A DNA stretch of 44,266 nt from Rhodococcus yananensis (GTDB lineage: Bacteria > Actinomycetota > Actinomycetes > Mycobacteriales > Mycobacteriaceae). The stretch is taken from the NCBI RefSeq assembly GCF_020515525.1, contig NZ_JAIYEP010000034.1:1-44266 (forward strand). Direction: 5' to 3'. The notes beneath the pieces were generated by a model. The model had not been told where the DNA came from, made no database searches, and saw only the letters and a program-made list of their open reading frames with translations. Made by a program: the position numbers and the translations under genes. Position 1 is the stretch's first letter. The number at the start of each line of letters is the position of its first letter. Positions 34,741 through 42,742 of this stretch are shown here, in pieces.

Positions 34741-35931
34741 TCAGGCCTCGGGCACACGCACGATCAGCGCGTCGCCCTGTCCACCGCCACCGCACAGCGC
34801 GGCCGCACCCACGCCGCCGCCGCGCCGCTTCAACTCGAGTGCCAGGTGCAGTGCGATCCGCGCACCGGACATGCCCAGCGGATGCCCGAGCGCGATCGCT
34901 CCGCCGTTGACGTTGACCTTCGCCGCGTCGATTCCCAGCGCGCGCGCCGAAGCGATACCCACGGCCGCGAACGCTTCGTTGATCTCGACGAGATCCAGAT
35001 CCTTCGGGTCGATGCCCTCACGTTCACATGCCCGCGCGATCGCCCGCGCCGGCTGCTGCTGCAATGTCGAGTCCGGGCCGGCGACCACACCGTGCGCCCC
35101 GATCTCGGCGATCCAGGACAGCCCCAGTTCCTCGGCCTTGGCCTTGCTCATCACCACGACCGCGGCGGCACCGTCGGAGATCTGCGACGCGGATCCGGCC
35201 GTGACCGTCCCACCCTTCGCGAACGCCGACGGCAGCTTCGCCAGGGACTCCGCGGTGGTGTCGGCGCGAATGCCCTCGTCCTGGGCGAACATGATCGGGT
35301 CGCCCTTGCGCTGCGGAACGGCCACCGGCACGACCTCGTCGTCGAACAGTCCGTCCTTCCAGGCCCGCGCCGCATTCTGGTGCGAGGCGGCGGAGAACGC
35401 GTCCTGCTCCTCCCGGGAGACGAAGTCGGCGTCGGCGTTGGCCGTTTCGGTGAGCGCGCCCATCGCCTGGTCGGTGAAGATGTCGTGCAGGCCGTCGTAC
35501 GCCATGTGGTCGCGCAGCGTCACGTCGCCGTACTTGAACCCCGTGCGGGACTTCTCGAGCATGTGCGGAGCCCGGCTCATCGACTCCTGACCGCCGGCGA
35601 CGACGATGTCGAATTCGCCGGCGCGGATCAACTGGTCGGCCATCGCGATCGCGTTGATCCCCGACAGACACACCTTGTTGATCGTCAGGGCCGGCACGTT
35701 CATCGGGATGCCCGCGGCGACGGCCGCCTGCCGCGCCGGGATCTGCCCTGCGCCGGCGGTGAGGACCTGACCCATGATCACGTAGTCGACCTGCTCGGGC
35801 GCGACACCGGCCTTCTCGAGGGCACCCTTGATGGCGACACCGCCGAGATCGGATCCGGAGAGATCCTTCAGCGATCCCAACAGGCGCCCCATGGGCGTGC
35901 GGGCTCCGGCGACGATGACAGAAGTGCTCAC
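34741..35931 (-). CDS. fadA4: Acetyl-CoA C-acetyltransferase (thiolase, FadA4-like)
   Basis: It condenses two acetyl-CoA to acetoacetyl-CoA or cleaves 3-ketoacyl-CoA. The protein has 396 residues. The nucleophile is Cys 88 in [31 protein letters not shown] is a conserved loop. The C-terminal catalytic residues are the His in [17 protein letters not shown] and the Cys in [15 protein letters not shown]. The GTG start at 35931 has GGAGG about 9 nt upstream. It is divergent from the methylmalonyl-CoA epimerase gene over 94 bp, as with Rv1323 (fadA4) and Rv1322A. The length and all three catalytic positions are normal for biosynthetic-type thiolases. Confidence 0.94.
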   Translation of the reverse strand: MSTSVIVAGARTPMGRLLGSLKDLSGSDLGGVAIKGALEKAGVAPEQVDYVIMGQVLTAGAGQIPARQAAVAAGIPMNVPALTINKVCLSGINAIAMADQLIRAGEFDIVVAGGQESMSRAPHMLEKSRTGFKYGDVTLRDHMAYDGLHDIFTDQAMGALTETANADADFVSREEQDAFSAASHQNAARAWKDGLFDDEVVPVAVPQRKGDPIMFAQDEGIRADTTAESLAKLPSAFAKGGTVTAGSASQISDGAAAVVVMSKAKAEELGLSWIAEIGAHGVVAGPDSTLQQQPARAIARACEREGIDPKDLDLVEINEAFAAVGIASARALGIDAAKVNVNGGAIALGHPLGMSGARIALHLALELKRRGGGVGAAALCGGGGQGDALIVRVPEA

Positions 35932-36013
35932 GGGAAATCCTCCGGATAGACGAGACGGGCGCCCACTCGGGAATGTGCCTGGGACCCGATATGAGCTCGT
36001 TCAACGGTAACGC

Positions 36014-36019
36014 TACCGT
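36014..36019 (+). promoter_or_regulatory. -10 element TACCGT, leaderless start of the epimerase
   Basis: TACCGT ends 6 nt before the ATG at 36026. The spacer CTGGGT is not a ribosome binding site. Confidence 0.6.
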
Positions 36020-36025
36020 CTGGGT

Positions 36026-36511
36026 ATGAACGAGACCTCCCCCACACCGTCTCCCGCGGCCGCTGCGCTGACATCCGGGCTCGTCACCGCGATCGACCAC
36101 GTCGGCATCGCGGTTCCCGATCTCGACGCCGCACTGACGTGGTACGCCGAGAACCTCGGCCTCGTGTCCACGCACGAGGAGGTCAACGAGGAACAGGGGG
36201 TCCGCGAGGCCATGCTGTCGGTGCCCGGCACACCCGACGGCGCCACACAGATCCAGCTGCTCGCCCCGCTGAACGAGAACTCCACGATCGCGAAGTTCAT
36301 CGATCGCAGCGGGCCGGGCCTGCAGCAACTCGCGTACCGCGTCACCGATCTCGACGAGGTCTCGCGGCAGCTGCGCGCACGCGGCGTGCGTCTCCTCTAC
36401 GACGCGCCGCGCCGGGGTACCGCTGATTCACGCATCAACTTCCTCCACCCGAAGGATGCCGGAGGGGTGCTCGTCGAGCTCGTCGAACCCGCCGCCAACG
36501 ACGGCCACTGA
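36026..36511 (+). CDS. mce: Methylmalonyl-CoA epimerase
   Basis: It interconverts (R)- and (S)-methylmalonyl-CoA in propionate and odd-chain fatty acid use. The 161-residue protein is a VOC-superfamily enzyme with paired beta-alpha-beta units. AIDHVGIAVPDLDAALTWYAEN carries the first metal His, TQIQLLAPLNENSTIAKF the middle conserved part with its acidic residues, and GLQQLAYRVTDLDEVSRQL the second unit. GTADSRINFLHPKDAGGVLVELVEP closes the domain with the final Glu. The N-terminal ~25 residues are Pro/Ala-rich and extra to the fold. It is the counterpart of Rv1322A. The mutase genes are not in this window. Confidence 0.93.
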   Translation: MNETSPTPSPAAAALTSGLVTAIDHVGIAVPDLDAALTWYAENLGLVSTHEEVNEEQGVREAMLSVPGTPDGATQIQLLAPLNENSTIAKFIDRSGPGLQQLAYRVTDLDEVSRQLRARGVRLLYDAPRRGTADSRINFLHPKDAGGVLVELVEPAANDGH

Positions 36512-36518
36512 TCCCGTC

Positions 36519-36550
36519 GCGGTACCGCTCTCCCGCGAGTGCGGTACCGC
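36519..36550. terminator. Terminator of the epimerase gene
   Basis: GCGGTACCGC occurs at 36519-36528 and 36541-36550. Each copy is itself a palindrome, so the pair forms a 10-bp stem with a 12-nt loop. It begins 7 bp after the epimerase stop. Confidence 0.7.
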
Positions 36551-36621
36551 CGATTCCACCGTGTGCCGTTGCCCGTCGGCGGGGAGCGGCGGACGACGTG
36601 ATAGTGCAGTTGCGCAGCAGG

Positions 36622-36627
36622 TAGATT
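36622..36627 (+). promoter_or_regulatory. -10 element TAGATT, leaderless start of the DivIVA-like gene
   Basis: TAGATT ends exactly 6 nt before the ATG at 36634. The intervening GTCTCC has no Shine-Dalgarno character. Confidence 0.65.
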
Positions 36628-36633
36628 GTCTCC

Positions 36634-37824
36634 ATGGTCTTCGATCGTGATCGCGCACCCAGCCACCTGCCGTTCTCCATCGTGCGGAAGGGCTTCGACC
36701 GCGACGAGGTGACCAACTACTTCGCACGGTTCGAAGCCGAGTTGCGGGTCACCGCAACGGATCGCGATGCGGCCGCCGCGCAGGCCCGCGATCTCGCGCG
36801 CCAGCTCGAGAGCGCACGCAACGACATCGACGACCTGCGCAAGGACGTCGACCGGCTGTCTGTGCCCCCCACCACCGCGGAGGGGATGAGCGACCGCATC
36901 TCCCGCATGCTGCGCCTGGCGTCCGACGAGGCGTCGGAGCTGCGTGCCCGCGCCGAGACCGACGCCGCCGAGATGATCTCGCTGGCCGAGCAGGAGGGGA
37001 TCCGGCTCCGCGGCGACTACGAGCAGCGCATCATCGACCTCGAGGATCGTCGTATCGCGTGCGACGAGGAGCATGCCCGCACAATGGCCGCCGCGCGCGC
37101 CGAGGCCGACCGCATCGTTGCGGCCGCCCGGGCCGAGGCCGACCGTCTCGCGGCCGAGGCCGAGGCGAAGCGCCGCCAGGTTCAGCAGGATTTCGAGATC
37201 ACCATGTCGGAACGTCGGTCGAAGCTGCTCGGCGTGCTCGACGAGCTGGAACGGTCCAGCAAGGGCGAGGCCGAGCGTCGCCTCGAACTCGCCACCCAGG
37301 AAGCCGAACGGCGGGTTTCGGTCGCGACCGAGCAGTCCGAACGCAAGGTCGCGAACGCGCGCACCCTCACCGAGGAGATGCGTGTGCTGCGGGCCCGCAT
37401 CCTCGGGCAACTCGACGCCGTGCGCGAACAGCTCGACGACGTCCCCTCGATGCTCGCAGCGGTCACCCGCGAGGGAGAGCTCCTCGATCGTGACCTGTCC
37501 CTCGACGAGAGCACCGCGGACACCGACCCGGACGCGGACGCGGACACAGAGCGGGACACCGACGCGAAGGCGGAGAACACCACCGACGCGAAGGCGGAGA
37601 ACGCCACCGACACCGCATCGGACGCGGACGAGGCGGACGGCGCGAACGACAAGGCCCGCGCCGACGGGAAGCCGGGTGCACCGCGCGAACCCCGATCCGA
37701 TGCACCCCAATCCGGTAATCCGCCGCGGTCCGGACACCCGTCGGGCACGCCCGGGCGCGGGCCGTCTCCCCGTCCCGCCGACAACGGGCGTTCACCGGCG
37801 GTGGCGAGCCGGATCCGCAACTGA
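36634..37824 (+). CDS. DivIVA-like coiled-coil protein
   Basis: The protein has 396 residues. The N-terminus HLPFSIVRKGFDRDEVTNYF resembles the membrane-binding start of DivIVA/Wag31 proteins, with the F-x-x-x-x-x-G-F/Y-D-x-x-E-V core. Residues ~35-285 are almost all helical heptad-like sequence rich in Ala, Glu and Arg, so a long coiled coil. The last ~110 residues are disordered: first Asp/Thr-rich with a repeated TDAKAEN unit, then Pro/Gly/Ser/Arg-rich. It is probably a scaffold at the cell pole or septum, or one controlling envelope growth; it is not the main wag31, which is shorter and lies in the cell-division cluster. It is in no operon: single start box, convergent with the nucS-linked gene. 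It is an insertion relative to the M. tuberculosis order. Confidence 0.8.
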   Translation: MVFDRDRAPSHLPFSIVRKGFDRDEVTNYFARFEAELRVTATDRDAAAAQARDLARQLESARNDIDDLRKDVDRLSVPPTTAEGMSDRISRMLRLASDEASELRARAETDAAEMISLAEQEGIRLRGDYEQRIIDLEDRRIACDEEHARTMAAARAEADRIVAAARAEADRLAAEAEAKRRQVQQDFEITMSERRSKLLGVLDELERSSKGEAERRLELATQEAERRVSVATEQSERKVANARTLTEEMRVLRARILGQLDAVREQLDDVPSMLAAVTREGELLDRDLSLDESTADTDPDADADTERDTDAKAENTTDAKAENATDTASDADEADGANDKARADGKPGAPREPRSDAPQSGNPPRSGHPSGTPGRGPSPRPADNGRSPAVASRIRN

Positions 37825-37921
37825 CGGACGGTCGATTCGCGGTGCCCCCGACCGGTGGTGCCCCGACTGCGGGGCCACGCCCCGGATCCCGCCGGGGGTG
37901 TCCAGGACGTGCGCGCCGGCG

Positions 37922-38245
37922 TCACGACCAGCGGCGCGTCGGCCCGCGGCGTGCACGCGCCGACCAGCACCCGTTGTGCCAGTGGCGCCGCTCGTCGGCG
38001 CCACCGAGCGTGTCGGTGGGCCAGGCCACCACGTGCGGGGTGCCGGGTGCGATCTCGTGGTCGCAGCCCGGGCACCGGTACGGCTTCGTCGCGCGTGATC
38101 CGGGGACGGTGCGCACCGTGAACCGCTCTGCTTCCGAACCGACCGGACCCGACTCGGTGCGCGCCGTCGCCGCACCGAACGTGCGAGGTTCGCCGGCGGC
38201 CCCGTTCCGCCTTGCCGAGCCCTTCGGGCGATTGCGACGCGGCAC
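37922..38245 (-). CDS. Small zinc-binding-like protein following nucS (Rv1322 position)
   Basis: The protein has 107 residues and its function is unknown. The N-terminal ~45 residues are basic and Gly/Ser-rich. The C-terminal half has YRCPGCDHEIAPGTPHVVAWP, then RRHWHNGCWSARARRG. The CxxC pair together with the later HxxC (His-Asn-Gly-Cys) looks like a four-ligand zinc knuckle or treble-clef site. The sequence ends GPTRRWS. The GTG start at 38245 lies 2 bp after the nucS stop, so the two are co-transcribed and probably coupled. By position it matches the small gene after nucS in M. tuberculosis. Conserved linkage suggests a role with NucS, but no direct evidence exists in the sequence. Confidence 0.75.
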   Translation of the reverse strand: MPRRNRPKGSARRNGAAGEPRTFGAATARTESGPVGSEAERFTVRTVPGSRATKPYRCPGCDHEIAPGTPHVVAWPTDTLGGADERRHWHNGCWSARARRGPTRRWS

Positions 38246-38247
38246 GA

Positions 38248-38922
38248 TCAGAACAACCGGAACTCGGTGCTCTCGGTGCCGCGGAGCGCCTCGTAGTCCA
38301 GGACCAGGCAGCGGATGCCCCGGTCCGTGGCGAGAGTCTTCGCCTGCGGCTTGATCTGCTGCGCGGCGAACACTCCGCTGACCGGCGCCAGCAGCGGATC
38401 ACGGTTGAGCAGTTCGAGATAGCGGGTCAGCTGCTCGACACCGTCGATCTCGCCTCGGCGTTTGATCTCCACCGCCACCGTCGCGCCGTCGCTGTCGCGG
38501 CACAGCAGGTCCACCGGACCGATCGCCGTCGGAAACTCCCTGCGGATCAACGTGTAGCCGGATCCGAGGGTTTCGACGTGCTCGGCCAACAGTTCCTGCA
38601 GGTGCGCCTCGACGCCGTCCTTGATCAGTCCCGGGTCCACCCCGAGTTCGTGGCTCGAATCGTGTTCGATCTCCTCGAGGGTGATCCGCAGCTGTTCCCC
38701 CGCCTTGTTCGTGACCACCCACAACGCTTCCGCGTCATCGGTGTCCTCGACGTCGAGCCAACACGGCGGACTCATCCAGTTCAGGGGTTTGTAGGCGCGG
38801 TCGTCCGCGTGCACACTCACCGAACCGTCCGCCTTGACGAGGAGCAGTCGTCGCGCGGTGGGGAGATGTGCCGTCAGACGGCCGATGTAGTCGACACGGC
38901 ACCGGGCAATAACGAGACGCAC
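38248..38922 (-). CDS. nucS: Mismatch-specific endonuclease NucS/EndoMS
   Basis: It cuts both strands at mismatches and replaces MutS/MutL in actinobacterial mismatch repair. The 224-residue length matches the family. The N-terminal DNA-binding domain is [20 protein letters not shown] through [16 protein letters not shown]. The C-terminal RecB-like nuclease has Asp 138 (GPVDLLCRD), Glu 152 and Lys 154 ([21 protein letters not shown]), with spacing equal to the archaeal D165/E179/K181 set. The C-terminus ends in EFRLF, a likely sliding-clamp binding peptide. The GTG start at 38922 is 6 nt after TAGGGT. It is divergent from the adenylate cyclase and is followed by the small zinc-binding-like gene. 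Confidence 0.96.
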   Translation of the reverse strand: MRLVIARCRVDYIGRLTAHLPTARRLLLVKADGSVSVHADDRAYKPLNWMSPPCWLDVEDTDDAEALWVVTNKAGEQLRITLEEIEHDSSHELGVDPGLIKDGVEAHLQELLAEHVETLGSGYTLIRREFPTAIGPVDLLCRDSDGATVAVEIKRRGEIDGVEQLTRYLELLNRDPLLAPVSGVFAAQQIKPQAKTLATDRGIRCLVLDYEALRGTESTEFRLF

Positions 38923-38928
38923 ATCCTC

Positions 38929-38934
38929 ACCCTA
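38929..38934 (-). promoter_or_regulatory. -10 element TAGGGT, leaderless start of nucS
   Basis: TAGGGT on the minus strand ends 6 nt before the nucS GTG. In the other direction TAGTCT (38950-38955) lies 9 nt before the cyclase ATG, so that transcript would have at most a very short leader. Confidence 0.6.
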
Positions 38935-38964
38935 GAGGATGCTCCCGTCTAGTCTCGAACGACG

Positions 38965-40599
38965 ATGACAGCACACGACAGGCAGCGCGCGCCGCTCGGA
39001 TCGGCGATTCTCGGTGCACCCACCGAATCGGTGCGGCGTCAGCGGATCCGTGTCCAGACGTTGCTGACCCTGTCCTTGGCGGGAACGCACCTGGTCGGCG
39101 CGGTGATCGCCGCGACCCTCATCAACGTCGTGATCCCGGGCCCGTCCGTGCTGACGCTGCAGTTCCTGCCCGTGACGGTAATCCTCGTCCCGGTGTACGT
39201 GATCGCAGCGATCGTCGTCGGCTCGGTCGCCGGAACCCGGCACGGGTTGCGCCGATTGCGGTGGGCGGTGGAGGATCGACCGCCCACCGTCGCGGAACAG
39301 CGGATCGCGCTCAACATGCCGCTGCGGATGACACTCCAGCAGGGCGGCCTGTGGGCGATCGGGCTGGTCCTGTTCACGACGAGCTTCGGGATCATCGACC
39401 CCGACACCATCCCCAAGGTGTCGCTCACGATCCTGCTGTCGGGCTCGACCGTCTGCGGGTTCGTGTACATGTTCACCGAATTCGCGTTGCGCCCGGTCGC
39501 CGCGCGTGCCTTGGAAGCAGGCGCGCCGAAACGGAACCGGCTGGGTGGCACGACCGGTCGGGTGCTTCTCGCGTGGGCGCTGGGCAGTGCCATCCCGGTC
39601 GTCGGGCTGATCATCATCGGCATCTTCAGTTTCGTGCGGCCGGTCTCCCCCGCCCGGTTCGCGGTGACGGTCTTCGTCCTGGGCGCGATCACCCTGCTCA
39701 TAGGCAGTTTCCTGATGTTCCTCACCGTCCGGTCCACGGTCGCGCCGATCGAGTCGGTGCAGTTCGGGATGGAACGGATCGAACGTGGCGACCTCGACGC
39801 GTCGGTCATCGTCTACGACGGTTCGGAACTGGGCGAACTGCAGGCGGGATTCAACCGGATGGCCGACGGCCTCCGCGAACGCGAACGGATCCGGGAGGTG
39901 TTCGGCCGGCACGTCGGACGGGATGTCGCGGCAGTGGCTCTGGGCGGGGAGGAGACGCTCGGAGGTGAGGAGCGTGATGTCGCGGTGTTGTTCGTCGACA
40001 TCGTCGGGTCGACGACGTTGGCGGCGAATCACCCGCCCGGCGAGGTCGTCGCCCTGCTGAATCGGTTCTTCGCCGTCGTCGTCGAGGAGATCCACCGGCA
40101 CGGCGGATTGGTCAACAAGTTCGAGGGGGACGCCGCACTCGCGGTGTTCGGGGCGCCGATCGTGGTCGACGATGCCGCCGGCCGGGCGCTGCGGACGGCC
40201 CGCACGATCGCTCGGCGACTCGTCGTGGAAGTCCCCGACTGTCGCGCCGGGATCGGGGTGTCGGCGGGACGGGCGGTCGCCGGCAACATCGGAGCGGAGG
40301 AACGTTTCGAGTACACGGTGATCGGCGATCCGGTGAACGAGGCATCGCGACTGTGCGATGTGGCGAAGGCCGTTCCCGGCCGGGTCGTCGCGTCGGCGCG
40401 CGCGCTGGCGGACGCTGCGGACGAGGAGGCCCGGCTGTGGTCGCTCGGTGACGAGGTCGTCCTGCGTGGACGCGCGGAGGCGACCCGGCTGGCTGTTCCG
40501 GCCGGGTCGCCTCCGGGCGGGTCACTCTCCAGCGAGGACGGCGTCGAGGAACTTCCGGGTTCGTTCCTCCCTCGGATCGGTGAAGATCCGCTCGGGTGA
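38965..40599 (+). CDS. Membrane adenylate cyclase, class III (HAMP type, Rv1318c-Rv1320c-like)
   Basis: The protein has 544 residues. About six membrane segments fill residues ~30-265 (for example TLLTLSLAGTHLVGAVIAATL and VLLAWALGSAIPVVGLIIIG). HAMP follows (~266-320; VRSTVAPIESVQFGMERIERG), then a class III catalytic domain (~335-510). The metal residues are Asp 345 (LFVDIVGST) and Asp 389 (KFEGDAALAVFGAP). Purine selection is by Lys 385 and Asp 455 (the adenylate pattern), and the transition-state pair is Asn 458 and Arg 462 (GDPVNEASRLC). All are present, so it should be active and make cAMP. The last ~25 residues lie antisense to the end of ehuA, a 78-bp convergent overlap. It is the counterpart of the cyclases next to nucS in mycobacteria. 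Confidence 0.94.
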   Translation: MTAHDRQRAPLGSAILGAPTESVRRQRIRVQTLLTLSLAGTHLVGAVIAATLINVVIPGPSVLTLQFLPVTVILVPVYVIAAIVVGSVAGTRHGLRRLRWAVEDRPPTVAEQRIALNMPLRMTLQQGGLWAIGLVLFTTSFGIIDPDTIPKVSLTILLSGSTVCGFVYMFTEFALRPVAARALEAGAPKRNRLGGTTGRVLLAWALGSAIPVVGLIIIGIFSFVRPVSPARFAVTVFVLGAITLLIGSFLMFLTVRSTVAPIESVQFGMERIERGDLDASVIVYDGSELGELQAGFNRMADGLRERERIREVFGRHVGRDVAAVALGGEETLGGEERDVAVLFVDIVGSTTLAANHPPGEVVALLNRFFAVVVEEIHRHGGLVNKFEGDAALAVFGAPIVVDDAAGRALRTARTIARRLVVEVPDCRAGIGVSAGRAVAGNIGAEERFEYTVIGDPVNEASRLCDVAKAVPGRVVASARALADAADEEARLWSLGDEVVLRGRAEATRLAVPAGSPPGGSLSSEDGVEELPGSFLPRIGEDPLG

Positions 40600-41346
40600 G
40601 CCTTCTTCGACGATGCGGCCGCGGTCGAACATCAGCACGCGGTTGGACACGTCACGCGCGAAGTTCATCTCGTGGGTGACGATCAGCATCGTGATGTCGG
40701 TGGTGTCCGCGACCCTCCGTAGAACGTCGAGCACGTCCGCGACCAATTCCGGGTCCAGCGCCGAGGTCACCTCGTCGAGCAGCAGGATGTCCGGGTCCAT
40801 CGCGAGCGCACGCGCGATGGCCACACGCTGCTGCTGACCACCGGACAACTGCGTCGGGTGAGCCTTCTCCTTGTCGGAGAGACCGACCATCGAGAGCAGT
40901 TCCCGCGCACGCTCCTGCGCCTCGCTCTTGCTGCGGCCGAGTACGTGGACCGGCGCCTCGGTCAGGTTCTCCATCACGTTCATGTTGGGGAACAGGTTGA
41001 AGTGCTGGAACACCATGCCGATCCGCTTACGCATCCTCCGCAGGTGTTTCTCCGATGCGGGAACGAGTTTGCGGCCCTTGTGTTCGTGGCTGAGTGGTTC
41101 GCCACCGACCCACACCACACCGTCGTTGACCTTCTCGAGGGTCATCAGCAGCCTCAGGATGGTCGTCTTCCCCGATCCGCTCGGCCCGATGAGGGTCACC
41201 CGGTCTCCGGCGGCGACATCGAAATCGAGGTGGTCGAGGACGACGTTGCTACCGAACTGTTTGACCACCTTCTCGAATCGGATCATCGGTTCGGCCGCCG
41301 AGACTTCCTCGTCCGTCTCGGCGGTCGGCTCCCGCTTCTCGAACAT
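40522..41346 (-). CDS. ehuA: ABC transporter ATP-binding protein, ectoine/hydroxyectoine type (EhuA)
   Basis: This is the ATPase of a polar amino acid type importer. The protein has 274 residues. Walker A is LIGPSGSGKTTILRLL, the Q loop is MVFQHFNLFPNMNV, the signature is LSGGQQQRVAIARAL, Walker B is DILLLDEVTSALDPE, and the switch His is in IVTHEMNFARDVS. The N-terminal ~20 residues are acidic and not part of the fold. The ATG at 41346 is 4 bp after the ehuD stop; a TTG at 41361 inside ehuD is possible but weaker. Assignment to ehu rests on the neighbouring EhuB-like binding protein and the B-C-D-A order; a generic glutamine/polar amino acid importer is the alternative. Its 3' end overlaps the cyclase gene by 78 bp. 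Confidence 0.85.
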   Translation of the reverse strand: MFEKREPTAETDEEVSAAEPMIRFEKVVKQFGSNVVLDHLDFDVAAGDRVTLIGPSGSGKTTILRLLMTLEKVNDGVVWVGGEPLSHEHKGRKLVPASEKHLRRMRKRIGMVFQHFNLFPNMNVMENLTEAPVHVLGRSKSEAQERARELLSMVGLSDKEKAHPTQLSGGQQQRVAIARALAMDPDILLLDEVTSALDPELVADVLDVLRRVADTTDITMLIVTHEMNFARDVSNRVLMFDRGRIVEEGSPERIFTDPREERTRKFLDAVLAGE

Positions 41347-41350
41347 TCCA

Positions 41351-41995
41351 TCAGTAGGCAAGGCGACGCTCCAATCGTCGGATGAGCAGTGACGTCGGGT
41401 AGCTCGCCACCAGGAAGATGAGTCCGGCCAACGTCAACGACTCCAGGTAACTGAAGTGGCTCGCACCGAACTGCTGCGCTGCCGTGACCATTTCGACGAC
41501 GCTGATGGTGAACAGGAACGGCGTGTCCTTGAACATCGACACGGCGTAGTTGCCGAGCGCAGGAACCACGCGACGTACCGCTTGCGGGAGGATCACGGCG
41601 CGCCACGTGCGCACCGGCGGAAGAGACAGCGCGCGAGCGGCCTCCCACTGCCCCACCGGCACCGCATCGATGCCGGCGCGATAGACCTCCGCCATATACG
41701 TCGAGTAGTGCACTCCCAGCACGACGATGCCGATCTGCAGTGCCGTGAACTGCGGAAGCATGTAGTACACGAACAACAGTTGCACGACGAGCGGCGTAAG
41801 CCTGATGAACTGCGCCACGGCCCCGATCGCCGTCGACACGACCTTCGGCAGCGAACGACGCGCGACCGCGATCAGCAGCCCGAGGGCCGCCGCCAGCACG
41901 AATCCCAGCACCGTCGCGAGGAGGGTGATCTTGAATCCTTCGAGGAGGACGGGGAGCGCCTCCCAGGCACGTTCCCAACTCCAGTTCGCGCTCAT
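41351..41995 (-). CDS. ehuD: ABC transporter permease, ectoine/hydroxyectoine type (EhuD)
   Basis: The 214-residue membrane protein is of the His/Glu/Gln/Arg permease group. Five or so hydrophobic segments begin with LPVLLEGFKITLLATVLGFV. The cytoplasmic EAA loop, which docks on the ATPase, is GQWEAARALSLPPVRTWRAVILPQA. RLTPLVVQLLFVYYMLPQF is the typical conserved N-terminal part. The ATG at 41995 overlaps the ehuC stop by 4 nt (ATGA). It pairs with EhuC to form the membrane channel. Confidence 0.87.
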   Translation of the reverse strand: MSANWSWERAWEALPVLLEGFKITLLATVLGFVLAAALGLLIAVARRSLPKVVSTAIGAVAQFIRLTPLVVQLLFVYYMLPQFTALQIGIVVLGVHYSTYMAEVYRAGIDAVPVGQWEAARALSLPPVRTWRAVILPQAVRRVVPALGNYAVSMFKDTPFLFTISVVEMVTAAQQFGASHFSYLESLTLAGLIFLVASYPTSLLIRRLERRLAY

Positions 41996-42726
41996 GTACG
42001 CACCTCCTCCGGCTTCTCGGACACCGGGGCGAGCCCGAACATCTCACGCACCGTGTGTCCCGAACCGAGCCGGCTCTTCGCGCGAACCTCGAGAAGGTTC
42101 ATGGCGAGCGTCAACACGTACCCGACCACGAAGTACAGAATCAGTCCGACTCCGAACGCGAACAGCGTGTCACCGGTCGACCGGCGCAGTTGTTCGACCT
42201 CGAATGTCAGGTCCTGCAAGAGGATGTAGCTCGCGAGCGCGGTGCCCTTGAGCAACTGGATCAACAGGTTGGTCAACGGCGGGATCATCTCTGCCCACGC
42301 CTGAGGGAAAATGACTTTCCGGAGCCGCTGCCAGTATCCGAAGTTCAGAGCAGTGGCCGCTTCCCACTGGGGTCGCGGCACGGCGGAGATCGCCCCGCGG
42401 ACGACCTCCGCCCCGTACGCACCGTAGTTCAGCGACAAGGCCAGGATTCCGCACACGAGCGGCTCCAGCTTGTATCCGAACAGCGGCATCACGTAGAAGA
42501 ACCAGAACAACTGCACCAGAAGCGATGTGCCCCTGAAGAATTCGATGACGATCCGCGACGATCCGCGGAGCACGATGTTCTTCGCACCGGCACCGAGCCC
42601 GAACGCCACCGCGAGCAGGAACGCGAAGAGCGCACTGGCAACGGTGAGTTCGACTGTGACCAGGATGCCATCGAGGATGCGAGGCCAACTGTTCCTGAGC
42701 GCCTCGAGGTTCGATGAGAAATCCAT
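41992..42726 (-). CDS. ehuC: ABC transporter permease, ectoine/hydroxyectoine type (EhuC)
   Basis: The 244-residue membrane protein belongs to the same permease group. The first membrane segment is GILVTVELTVASALFAFLLA, followed by EFFRGTSLLVQLFWFFYVMP and the EAA loop PQWEAATALNFGYWQRLRKVIFPQA. A longer polar C-terminus (SRLGSGHTVREMFGLAPVSEKP) extends beyond the last membrane segment. The ATG at 42726 was chosen because it gives the usual N-terminus and follows the ehuB stop by 16 bp; the frame continues 9 codons upstream into ehuB. It overlaps ehuD by 4 nt. Confidence 0.87.
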   Translation of the reverse strand: MDFSSNLEALRNSWPRILDGILVTVELTVASALFAFLLAVAFGLGAGAKNIVLRGSSRIVIEFFRGTSLLVQLFWFFYVMPLFGYKLEPLVCGILALSLNYGAYGAEVVRGAISAVPRPQWEAATALNFGYWQRLRKVIFPQAWAEMIPPLTNLLIQLLKGTALASYILLQDLTFEVEQLRRSTGDTLFAFGVGLILYFVVGYVLTLAMNLLEVRAKSRLGSGHTVREMFGLAPVSEKPEEVRT

Positions 42727-42742
42727 TGCGACCAGCTCGATC

